53,722 nucleotides of DNA. Origin: WJJR01 sp964440935. Lineage in GTDB: Bacteria > Zixibacteria > MSB-5A5 > WJJR01. Positions 8,937 to 16,532 of this stretch are shown here, piece after piece. Made by a program: the position numbers and the translations under genes. The notes under the pieces are model-generated. The model did not search any database, was not told the origin of the DNA, and worked only from the letters and a program-made list of their open reading frames with translations. Every line of letters starts with the position of its first letter. Position 1 is the first letter of the stretch. The stretch covers positions 1 to 53,722 of the forward strand of contig CAYTTY010000026.1 of assembly GCA_964440935.1 (NCBI GenBank), written 5' to 3'.

Positions 8937-9308
8937 TAGCCAGCCACCGAGATCAGCCAGCTCAACCTTGAACCACTCACCACGGTATCGGTCGTCGGAT
9001 GCCAACTTGATCGGTGGAGTCCGAGTCAACTCTGATAGCCGTTCATACTTGACCGCTCTGCCCACGCGGAGAGAGTCCACAACTGTCGAATCACCCGGAT
9101 AGGCATAGACCGGGGCCATCGGACGAAGTGTATCATCCGGCGTTCCCGACGTCACAATTCCATACTTCATAATCTCTCCAAACCATACCGCCGTGGTCGT
9201 ATCGGCAGAACGGGCCCCTTCCTCGTTCAGCACTGACATGGCAGCTACGGCCAGAGTCAGGATAGTCACCAATCGCAGTGGTAGTCGATGAACCGGCGAT
9301 TTGAACAT
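8934..9308 (-). pseudogene. 5' part of SH3-type secreted protein gene, interrupted by family A element
   Basis: ATG at 9308 is preceded by AGGAGAAA and followed by a signal peptide (MFKSPVHRLPLRLVTILTLA, then VAAMSVLNEEGARSA). The region after it resembles a bacterial SH3 domain: APVYAYPGDSTVVDSLRVGR, GEWFKVELADLGGWL. The reading frame ends at TAG (8936-8934), a codon supplied by the inserted element and not by the gene. The remaining 131 codons lie at 8175-8570. A truncated 124-residue secreted protein could still be made. Confidence 0.8.
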
Positions 9309-9539
9309 TTTCTCCTGCCTTTCCGAGCAACCTGAATGGGCAGAAACACCCTCGCGACCAAAATGACGGCGGGCATGTTGCGTGCACAATACCTCCATCT
9401 CCTTGTACCAGACAGATTCACCAGTCGACGAAACGGACACAACGGGGCATTATTGTCAATCGTACATCGATTGGTCTGCAGTCTCTTGGGTACGCGGAGC
9501 TCCCACCCTAAACAGTCACCGGAGATCGCAAAACCGTTA

Positions 9540-9764
9540 GAGCGATTGTCAGAATTCTCGTCCGCTAGCCCGAGTATCACTAGTGCATCAGCTGTCCCGT
9601 CAATTCGCTCCACCCACGGCATTCTCGGCATTCGGGTACGTCATCCAGAAAGCGTCTAACTCGTTGTCATTCCCGTCCGCCGCGGCGGACGGGAATGAGA
9701 GCGGTGAGCTGTTTCACCCAAATGGATCGCTGAGGCAAACGGACAATATTTCCGACAATCGCTA
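9540..9764. mobile_element. Family A element, copy 4
   Basis: Left end GAGCGATTGTCAGAATTCTC after TA (9538-9539); right end, reverse strand, TAGCGATTGTCGGAAATATT before TA (9765-9766). The interior holds a CATTCCCGTCCGCCGCGG palindrome (about 9668-9697). The right-hand TA is shared with the family B element that follows. Confidence 0.75.
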
Positions 9765-9766
9765 TA

Positions 9767-9936
9767 GTATCGTGTCCCAGAAGTAGGTTAATGAAGTTGT
9801 TCACGACCGCAGTGCGGTCACGCGCCCTCGCGTGACCGCTTTCTCCTTTCCGGACAAGGCGTCACCCGAGGGCGGGTGATGCCACGCTCGGGATCAGCCG
9901 CGTAGACTTACTTAACGGACTTCCGGGACACGACAA
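9767..9936. mobile_element. Family B MITE-like element, complete copy
   Basis: 170 bp with inverted ends: left GTATCGTGTCCCAGAAGTAG and, reverse strand, TTGTCGTGTCCCGGAAGTCC, both continuing as GTTAAnnAAGT. It is flanked by TA (9765-9766 and 9937-9938). The interior has two GC-rich palindromes (GACCGCAGTGCGGTC; CACCCGAGGGCGGGTG) and no coding capacity. A second, partial copy is at 1-49. Confidence 0.7.
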
Positions 9937-9938
9937 TA

Positions 9939-10173
9939 GCCGCGTGGGTCCGGCTAAGAGCTGGACCTACGCGAGGTTGCCAATCTCCTGTCCCGTTACA
10001 TCGTGTGGTCGGGAATCGACGCACCACTTTTTCAACACACACTAAAGCCGGGTGCCAATTCCTGCATGGCCCCTCACCAAACTGGCCAACGGCGACCGTT
10101 TTGCCGCGTAATTCTTTGTCTGACCTATACTTGGCCGGATTGCCAACATACTCTCCACCCGGGACGCTATCGC
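9939..10173 (+). other. Leader region of the ABC exporter operon
   Basis: No gene is evident. A TTTTTCAACACACAC fragment near 10028 matches the third-level arm of the family A composites, so part is repeat-derived. A TATACT at about 10127-10132 could be a -10 box but has only a weak -35 partner. Confidence 0.3.
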
Positions 10174-12000
10174 GTGAACAAGTTCCGTCACATTAAGCCC
10201 TACCTCCGACGATATCGCAGATACATCATCGGCGGTCTTTTCGCGATCCTGGCAACGAATGCATTCTTACTGTATGCGCCGATGGTGCTGCGGAATGCCG
10301 TCGACCGGATGGAGACTTGGAGCAACTTGACGAACTCCCTCTGGTGGGCACTCGGGGTTCCGTTTGCGGTCAAGTTCAAACTCGACCAATTGCTGACAGA
10401 CGCGGTCCTTTCCACACTTCCCTGGGACGCGCTCTTCATCATCGTACTCATGGCAGCCGCCGGCCTGTTCCGTTTCATCGTACGGCGAACGGTCATATGG
10501 GGATCACGCAAGATCGAGTACGACCTGCGCGGTGATCTGTTCAAACACATCCTGACGCTCGACGGCAGCTTTTTCGATAAAACACCGACCGGCGATATCA
10601 TCACACGTGCCTCAGTCGATGTCGAACAGGTCCGATTGATGGTCGGACCGGGAATCATGCAGGGGATCAATACGATTGCCGTTGCCGGTCTCGCGATTCC
10701 GATGATGTGGTATCTTGATCCACAATTGGCACTCTATGTTCTGATCCCCTTGCCGATTCTGGCCATCGCCACCTACTACCTGGGGCAGATCGCGCACCGT
10801 CGCTTTCTCGCGATTCAGGAACGGTTTTCGCAACTGTCGGCGTCGGTGCAGGAGTCGCTCGCCGGTATGCGCGTGATCAAGACACATGTGCGTGAACAGG
10901 AGAAGACACGCGACTTCCACGCCGACAACCAGGACTATTTCCGCCTGAACATGCGTTTGATCAAACTGTGGGGTGGTTTCTTCCCGTTGCTGTCGATGCT
11001 GTCCGGATCGGCGGTGTTGATCGTTTTGTACTTCGGTGGCAAAGCGGTCATCGCCGGGGATATTGGTCTGGGCGCCTTTTTAGCGTTTACCATCTACCTG
11101 GGCATGCTCATCTGGCCGATGATTGCGCTCGGCTGGGTGGTATCGCTGTATCAGCGTGGCACCGCATCACTGAAACGCATTTCCAACATCCTCGACACCA
11201 AACCGCGTGTGGTCAATCCGCCCTCCGATCGCGTGCAACACTTGCCGGAAACGGGCGCACTCGACATTCGCGATCTGTCATTCTCGTACGGCGACAACGG
11301 TCACCGCGCCTTGAGCAATGTCACCGCGACAGTCCAGCCGGGCGAGACAGTCGCCATTGCGGGACCGACCGGCAGCGGTAAGTCGACACTCGCACAATTG
11401 ATCTGGCGACGGTACGCCGTCCCCGATGGCCGCATTCTCATTGGCGGTGTCGATATGAACGCGGTCACACTCGATGAGTGGCGGAAACGAATCGCCATGG
11501 TGCCACAGGAAGCATTTTTGTTCTCCGATACATTGGTGAACAACATCGCGCTGACCGATGCGCAATTGACCGCAGAGCGACTGCGCGAAGTTGGCGACTT
11601 GGCGGCATTCAACAAAGACGTCGATGATTTTCCGCGTGGGTACCAGACGATTGTCGGTGAACGCGGAATCACGTTATCCGGTGGACAGAAACAACGCGCG
11701 ACATTGGCGCGGGCGCTCGTATCACCGGCCGATATTCTGATTTTGGATGATGCATTCAGTGCGGTCGACGCGCAAACCGAAGAAGAAATCCTGTCGCGGC
11801 TGAATCGGATCTTCGGGTCACGCATCATTCTGTTGATCACACATCGCATTTCGACTCTGCAACGCGCCGACCGGATTCTATTCCTTGACGAAGGTCAACT
11901 CCGGGACAGCGGCACCCATGATGAGATGGTCGCGCGTGGCGGACCGTACGCCCGTTGGGAAGCGCACGAAGCGATTAAAGAAAAGTTGGAGAAGCTGTAA
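10174..12000 (+). CDS. ABC exporter half-transporter, degenerate-site subunit
   Basis: First subunit of a probable heterodimeric ABC exporter (608 residues): six membrane helices in about 1-310, then a nucleotide-binding domain. GTG at 10174 starts the conserved NKFRHIKPYLRRYRRYIIGG region; the frame is open further upstream, but those residues look spurious. The ATPase has Walker A GPTGSGKST, signature LSGGQKQR, Walker B ILILDDAFSAVD and H-loop ITHRIST. The catalytic glutamate after Walker B is aspartate (DDAFSA), as in BmrC/YheI-type subunits. The partner starts six bases after its stop. The substrate (drug or lipid) cannot be told from sequence. Confidence 0.9.
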   Translation: MNKFRHIKPYLRRYRRYIIGGLFAILATNAFLLYAPMVLRNAVDRMETWSNLTNSLWWALGVPFAVKFKLDQLLTDAVLSTLPWDALFIIVLMAAAGLFRFIVRRTVIWGSRKIEYDLRGDLFKHILTLDGSFFDKTPTGDIITRASVDVEQVRLMVGPGIMQGINTIAVAGLAIPMMWYLDPQLALYVLIPLPILAIATYYLGQIAHRRFLAIQERFSQLSASVQESLAGMRVIKTHVREQEKTRDFHADNQDYFRLNMRLIKLWGGFFPLLSMLSGSAVLIVLYFGGKAVIAGDIGLGAFLAFTIYLGMLIWPMIALGWVVSLYQRGTASLKRISNILDTKPRVVNPPSDRVQHLPETGALDIRDLSFSYGDNGHRALSNVTATVQPGETVAIAGPTGSGKSTLAQLIWRRYAVPDGRILIGGVDMNAVTLDEWRKRIAMVPQEAFLFSDTLVNNIALTDAQLTAERLREVGDLAAFNKDVDDFPRGYQTIVGERGITLSGGQKQRATLARALVSPADILILDDAFSAVDAQTEEEILSRLNRIFGSRIILLITHRISTLQRADRILFLDEGQLRDSGTHDEMVARGGPYARWEAHEAIKEKLEKL

Positions 12001-12006
12001 GACAAT

Positions 12007-13821
12007 ATGGCCGACGAATTCTTCGAAGACGAAGCATTAGGCAAAGCCTACGACCACCGGCTGATGCGCCGGCTGATGGGCTACCTGCGTCCGTATCGCT
12101 GGGCAGCGGTGGCGGCGGTTGCGCTGCTGTTGCTGTTGGCCGCGCTCCAGATCGCCGGACCGTGGATCGTCAAGAAGGCGATTGATGGTCCCATCGCCGA
12201 GAAGAATGTCGATGGGCTTCTTTACTGGGTGCTGCTCTATATCGCCACGCTCATCGGCCAGTTTGTCATTCAGTACGGCCAGGTGGTGATCACCCAATGG
12301 ATCGGCCAGCGCGCCATTCTCGATTTGCGCAACGAAATCTTCGCGCACTTCATGGCCATGGACATGCGGTTCTTCGACCGCAATCCGGTCGGACGGTTGC
12401 TTACCCGCGCTACCACCGATGTCAATGCGCTCAACGAACTGTTCGCGTCGGGTGTGGTGACCATCTTCGGCGATGTCTTCACGCTGACGGCGATTGTCGG
12501 CGCGATGATTTATCTCGATGCCGGCCTGGCATTCGTTACGTTTTCCATTCTGCCGCTGCTCATCGGCGCGACGTGGATTTTCAAGCAACGTGCACGGTCG
12601 GCCTATCGTGAAGTGCGTCGTCTCGTCGCACGGCTAAATGCGTATTGGCAGGAACGCATCACCGGCATGGCGATTGTCCAGGGATTCAGCCAGGAAGACA
12701 ATGCGCTGGCGCAACATCAGGAGCGCAATGCCGATCTGCGCGGTGCACATCTCCGTTCGGTCGTCTACTATGCGATCTTCTTCCCGGTTGTCGAGTTGAT
12801 CGGTGGGATTTCGCTGGCATTGATTGTGTGGTATGGTGGCGGACGGTTGCTCGAGGGCGCGATTACATTCGGTGTGCTGGCCGCGTTTATCCAGTATGCG
12901 GAACGGTTCTATCGCCCGATTCGTGATTTGGCCGAGAAATACAATCTCCTGCAAGCCGCAATGGCCGCATCGGAGCGTGTCTTCAAACTGGTCGACACCA
13001 AACCTCACATTCTGCTCGCCGAGGAAGACATTCCTCAGCCACAGGAATCACAGCTGGGCGCGGTCGAATTCAAGAATGTGTGGCTATCGTATGCCGACGA
13101 TGAATGGGTGCTCAAAGATATTTCGTTTTCTGTTGCTCCGGGCGAAGTGGTGGCATTGGTCGGTGCCACCGGCGCCGGCAAGACCTCGATTGCCAATCTG
13201 ATCACGCGCCTCTACGACTTTCAGAAAGGAACGATCACCGTCGATGGCATCGATATTCGCAAACGGAATCTGCACGATCTGCGCCGGCGTGTCGGCACCG
13301 TGTCTCAGGATGTGTTCCTGTTCTCCGGCACAGTCGGCGAGAATATTCGTTTGGGCCGGCATGATCTCACCAATGATCACATTCGCGCGGCGGCCCAACG
13401 AGTCGGACTCGACCGGTTGACTGGCAGTACGGGTGATGTGTTGCAGCGTCCCGTTGGAGAACGCGGCTCGGGGTTGTCGGTTGGAGAGAAGCAGCTCGTT
13501 GTATTTGCCCGAGTCGTCGCCGATAATCCCGGTATTCTTATTTTGGATGAAGCAACATCATCGGTCGATCATGAAACCGAAGCGCGCATTCAACTCGCGT
13601 TGAAAGAACTGTTCGCCGGACGCACTAATATCGTCGTCGCACACCGTCTCTCGACCATCCGCAGCGCCGACCGCATCATCGTATTGCACAAAGGCGAAAT
13701 CCGCGAGGTCGGTACCCACGATGAACTGCTCGCCCAGCGGGGGATTTATTACTACCTTGATAGACTGCAATCGTCGGGACAGGGAGTGTCGACCGAGAAG
13801 CTGGAGAAGATTGCCGGGTAG
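12007..13821 (+). CDS. ABC exporter half-transporter, catalytic subunit
   Basis: Second subunit (604 residues) with an N-terminal six-helix membrane domain (RLMRRLMGYLRPYRWAAVAA...) and an ATPase domain: Walker A GATGAGKTS, Walker B ILILDEATSSVD with the normal glutamate, H-loop VAHRLST. Its signature motif is LSVGEKQ rather than LSGGQ. In a heterodimer, each ATP site uses the Walker motifs of one chain and the signature of the other. So the first chain's D-containing site pairs with this altered signature (degenerate site), while this chain's site pairs with LSGGQ (active site). That matches the YheH/LmrD class. Confidence 0.9.
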   Translation: MADEFFEDEALGKAYDHRLMRRLMGYLRPYRWAAVAAVALLLLLAALQIAGPWIVKKAIDGPIAEKNVDGLLYWVLLYIATLIGQFVIQYGQVVITQWIGQRAILDLRNEIFAHFMAMDMRFFDRNPVGRLLTRATTDVNALNELFASGVVTIFGDVFTLTAIVGAMIYLDAGLAFVTFSILPLLIGATWIFKQRARSAYREVRRLVARLNAYWQERITGMAIVQGFSQEDNALAQHQERNADLRGAHLRSVVYYAIFFPVVELIGGISLALIVWYGGGRLLEGAITFGVLAAFIQYAERFYRPIRDLAEKYNLLQAAMAASERVFKLVDTKPHILLAEEDIPQPQESQLGAVEFKNVWLSYADDEWVLKDISFSVAPGEVVALVGATGAGKTSIANLITRLYDFQKGTITVDGIDIRKRNLHDLRRRVGTVSQDVFLFSGTVGENIRLGRHDLTNDHIRAAAQRVGLDRLTGSTGDVLQRPVGERGSGLSVGEKQLVVFARVVADNPGILILDEATSSVDHETEARIQLALKELFAGRTNIVVAHRLSTIRSADRIIVLHKGEIREVGTHDELLAQRGIYYYLDRLQSSGQGVSTEKLEKIAG

Positions 13822-13861
13822 GAGTGTGAGGGCGTATGCAGCGCGCCCCGACAAGCAAACC

Positions 13862-14093
13862 GGGTGACCCGGACCTTGGTCCGGGTCTCATCCACGCATT
13901 TCAACAATCTATGAAACCCGGACCAAGGGGCGTGTTGAAAAACCCAACAAATGAGAGCCTTTGGGAGGGCGAGCCTCCTGCCGAGCTTAGCTGTGGGACA
14001 TGCCGTTGCGGCTCGGCGGGAGCCTCGCCCTCCCCAGTCTGAGGTGATGATAGTCAGCAGGTTTTTCAACACGCCCCAAGGTCCGGGCCACCT
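13862..14093. repeat. Nested palindrome element without family A ends
   Basis: Inverted arms of about 28 bp: 13917-13944 (CCCGGACCAAGGGGCGTGTT, then GAAAAACC) and its near-perfect complement at 14060-14087. Between them lies an inner GGGAGGGCGAGCCTCCTGCC ... GGAGCCTCGCCCTCCC hairpin plus AGTCTGAGGTGATGATAG, all shared with the insides of family A copies at 8573-8936 and 53617-53722. A shorter copy of the CCCGGACCTTGG arm lies at 13867-13885. No TAGCGATTGTC ends are seen. Confidence 0.65.
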
Positions 14094-14121
14094 AGAGATT
14101 GAACACAACGTGTGATAGATC

Positions 14122-14931
14122 ATGACTGAAAATACCGACCCCGTCTGGCGCGAATATCTCAAGACCGCCATCCCGATTGCGAAGGCCGCCGGCGATATGC
14201 TCGCCGAAAACATCGAAGGCCCACGCGACATCGAATTGAAGGGCGCGATCAATCTCGTCACTGAGATGGACACGCGCTCCGAAGAGATGATCATGGAGGG
14301 GCTGACGAAGGCCTTTCCGGATTTCACGATTGTCGCTGAGGAAGGCTCAATTCACGAGGCGACCGAAGGTCTGGCGTGGTACATCGATCCGCTTGATGGC
14401 ACCACCAACTACGCCCACCGGCTGCATGTCTGGTGTGTTTCATTCGGCCTGCTCGATAAGGGAGTGCCCATCTGTGGGGTGGTTTATCACCCGCTGGGCA
14501 ATGAGCTGTTCACGGCGGTGCGCGGTACAGGGGCGTTCCTCGGCGATCGTCGACTCCAAATGTCTGATACCGCCGAACTGACCAATGCCCTGCTCGCCAC
14601 TGGTTTTCCCTACGATATCCGCGACTCCGAGCTCGACAACCTCGACCATTTCGCCCGTTTCGCCAAAACCGCCCGTGCCATTCGTCGTATGGGCGCCGCC
14701 GCACTCGACTTGGCCTGGACCGCTGCCGGACGATTCGACGGTTTCTGGGAAATGAAACTATCCCCCTGGGATTGCATCGCCGGTGCGCTGATGTGCATGG
14801 AATCGGGCGGTGTTGTCACTGACTGGTCGGGCCAGCCCTTCGATCCACTAAAAGGCCAAGCTGTGGCGGCCAATCCGAGACTGCATCCGCAGTTGATCGA
14901 GGTTATTCGGCAGGGGCGGGTGCCCCAATAA
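14122..14931 (+). CDS. Inositol-1-monophosphatase family protein (SuhB-like)
   Basis: Mg2+-dependent phosphatase of the IMPase/FBPase fold, 269 residues, the usual length. Metal-binding motifs are visible: EE at about 73-74 (VAEEGS), IDPLDGTTNYAH at about 88-99 and SPWDCIAGALM near 213-223. The likely substrate is myo-inositol 1-phosphate or a similar sugar phosphate; histidinol phosphate or NADP cannot be excluded. There is no strong ribosome-binding site before the ATG. It lies downstream of the exporter genes but separated by a repeat, so it is probably transcribed independently. Confidence 0.9.
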   Translation: MTENTDPVWREYLKTAIPIAKAAGDMLAENIEGPRDIELKGAINLVTEMDTRSEEMIMEGLTKAFPDFTIVAEEGSIHEATEGLAWYIDPLDGTTNYAHRLHVWCVSFGLLDKGVPICGVVYHPLGNELFTAVRGTGAFLGDRRLQMSDTAELTNALLATGFPYDIRDSELDNLDHFARFAKTARAIRRMGAAALDLAWTAAGRFDGFWEMKLSPWDCIAGALMCMESGGVVTDWSGQPFDPLKGQAVAANPRLHPQLIEVIRQGRVPQ

Positions 14932-15071
14932 TAACAAGATTAGTAGAATAGATGGCAGTCGTGCATCCGTGCCCCACCGCTTGCGGTGGGATCAGATTTC
15001 TATGCACTGCTGCTCTGGTCGGCTTGAATTGTAAATCTGTAGACAATGCGACGTATTGTCTTCGCAGAATC
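14932..15071. other. Intergenic spacer with small hairpin
   Basis: No gene. CCCACCGCTTGCGGTGGG (about 14971-14989) is a perfect hairpin. The related CCACCGCAAGCGGTG occurs again near 15668-15682, so it is probably another dispersed palindrome. Confidence 0.4.
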
Positions 15072-15073
15072 TA

Positions 15074-15198
15074 TAGCGATTCTCAGAACTATCTTCCGAT
15101 TGAGGAGGCGATGTAGTACGGGCGCCTTGCCCGTGCCGTCTGGCCTGGACGGCCATGCTACGGCCCCGAACACCCGAAGGGGATTTTGATGATTGCTA
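15074..15198. mobile_element. Family A element, copy 5 (shortest)
   Basis: 125 bp. Left end TAGCGATTCTCAGAACTATC after TA (15072-15073); right end, reverse strand, TAGCAATCATCAAAATCCCC before TA (15199-15200). The interior holds a GTAGTACGGGCGCC ... GGCCATGCTAC imperfect hairpin instead of the usual CCACGGGCC arms. Confidence 0.7.
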
Positions 15199-15210
15199 TA
15201 ACTGGTTGTC

Positions 15211-15230
15211 ATTCCCGCGAAAGCGGGAAT
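15211..15230. repeat. Palindrome ATTCCCGCGAAAGCGGGAAT
   Basis: A perfect 20-bp palindrome between family A copies 5 and 6. It resembles the dRS3-type ATTCCC(N8)GGGAAT repeats known from Neisseria and found widely. Other copies are at 32692-32711 (in family A copy 9) and, diverged, at 15585-15604. Confidence 0.6.
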
Positions 15231-15239
15231 CCAAATTTA

Positions 15240-15552
15240 GAGCGATTGTCATAAGTATTTTCCGTTTGTACGAGCGTGGCACAGGCCTCAAGGGGTGTGT
15301 TGACAAGGCCTGAGTCCCAATCCGAACGCACGTCGACGAGACAATCATTCGTAGGGGCGTACTGAGTACGCCCGCACCCGCAACGGTTTACGCGAATGGG
15401 ACGTATTCAATACGCCCCTACAAATGCATGTTCTCAACAATGTAGCGCCTTCTTTCAACGCTCCCCCTCAAGGCCCGTGGCGCCCCAACGTGCGTGCAAA
15501 GCAAACCCACCCTCGCGCTTTCTCAAACGGAACGGAATTCTGACAACCGCTC
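15240..15552. mobile_element. Family A element, copy 6, with nested palindromes
   Basis: Left end GAGCGATTGTCATAAGTATT after TA (15238-15239); right end, reverse strand, GAGCGGTTGTCAGAATTCCG before TA (15553-15554). Nested arms are GTGGCACAGGCCTCAAGG / CCTCAAGGCCCGTGGCGC, then GGGTGTGTTGACAAGG / CTTTCAACGCTCCCCC, then a central hairpin (15350-15422, GTAGGGGCGTACTGAGTACG with GACGTATTCAATACGCCCCT), the same order as in copy 2. Confidence 0.75.
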
Positions 15553-15554
15553 TA

Positions 15555-15672
15555 GACTTTGAGTGGTGGCCAAAGGCAAAATGGATCCCCGCTTTCGAGG
15601 GGATGACAGCGGGGAGGCTTAGCGACAGTACGGATCACCATCCCAAACGGAAAATACTTCTGACATTGGCTC
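15555..15672. repeat. Family A right end only, copy 7
   Basis: A right terminal repeat (reverse strand GAGCCAATGTCAGAAGTATT) ends at 15672 before TA (15673-15674). No matching left end is present; the left part carries a diverged ATCCCCGCTTTCGAGGGGAT palindrome. It is probably a truncated copy abutting copy 6. Confidence 0.55.
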
Positions 15673-15723
15673 TAAACCCACCGCAAGCGGTGTGGCACCA
15701 CTGTCCGACGTTACAGGAATGGT

Positions 15724-16494
15724 TCACACTCCGTTCGCGGCCAATCCCCCTGGCTGCTCCAGCCCCTTCAGAATCGTCCCGATCCGGTCGATCCGAAACG
15801 GTTTCATCAGGAAGGCATCGGCAGCACCGTCGGCGAATTCACGGCCATTGAGTGACGGGGCGTAGCCGGTGATGAGGACCACTGGCAGATCAGTGTGGCG
15901 GGTCTTGATTTGGCGGATTAGTTCTTCACCGGACATCGATGGCAATTTGAAATCGGTGATGACTGCGTCGGGTCGGTGTATGTCAATCTGTCGCACAGCC
16001 GCTTCGGCGTCATTCACCGTCAGCGGATTGTAACCCAACGCTTCAACGATTTCAGAGAGCAATACGCGGAACTCGATATCGTCTTCGACGATCAACACGT
16101 CATGAATCGTACGCCCGTTCCCCGGTGCCAACGCACGGGCCATCACGCGTTCGAGCACCTCTTCGATCTTCTCCAAGCGGAATGGCTTGGTCAGGAACCC
16201 GGCGGCGCCGGCGGCCATCGCGCGATCGCGGTGCTGTTGAAATGCGAAGCCGGTGATCATGATCACCGGAATGCCGGGCTGTTCGGATTTGATGCGATGC
16301 AGTAGCGTGAGTCCGTCGAGCTCGGGCATCTTGATGTCGGTGATCACGCAATCGATCGGACGGCTCCGCACCACCTCGAGCGCTTCGTGCCCGTCTTCCG
16401 CCGAACAGGCATCATACCCGATAGATGACAGCGATTCGGTGAGCAGAGTGCGAATCTTGGGATCGTCGTCGACGATCAATACGACCTTTGGCAC
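15724..16494 (-). CDS. Tandem two-receiver response regulator
   Basis: 256 residues made almost wholly of two CheY-like receiver domains (about 4-115 and 130-245), each with an acidic pocket (DDD; EDD), a phospho-acceptor aspartate (ITDIKMPELDG; ITDFKLPSMSG), the T in MITG/LITG and the conserved lysine (TKPF; MKPF). There is no DNA-binding or enzymatic output domain, so it probably relays phosphate or interacts with other proteins. GTG at 16494 is preferred because GGGGGA lies just before it; ATG at 16521 is an alternative. It follows the phosphomannomutase gene closely on the same strand. No histidine kinase is adjacent. Confidence 0.88.
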   Translation of the reverse strand: MPKVVLIVDDDPKIRTLLTESLSSIGYDACSAEDGHEALEVVRSRPIDCVITDIKMPELDGLTLLHRIKSEQPGIPVIMITGFAFQQHRDRAMAAGAAGFLTKPFRLEKIEEVLERVMARALAPGNGRTIHDVLIVEDDIEFRVLLSEIVEALGYNPLTVNDAEAAVRQIDIHRPDAVITDFKLPSMSGEELIRQIKTRHTDLPVVLITGYAPSLNGREFADGAADAFLMKPFRIDRIGTILKGLEQPGGLAANGV

Positions 16495-16532
16495 GGTGTC
16501 CCCCGGAGCGGCGGGACACACGGGCCCGCCGG

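Noticed and set aside
8611..9102. 163-codon plus-strand frame
   Set aside because: It covers the inside of family A copy 3 and the opposite strand of the interrupted SH3 gene; it is explained by those two features.
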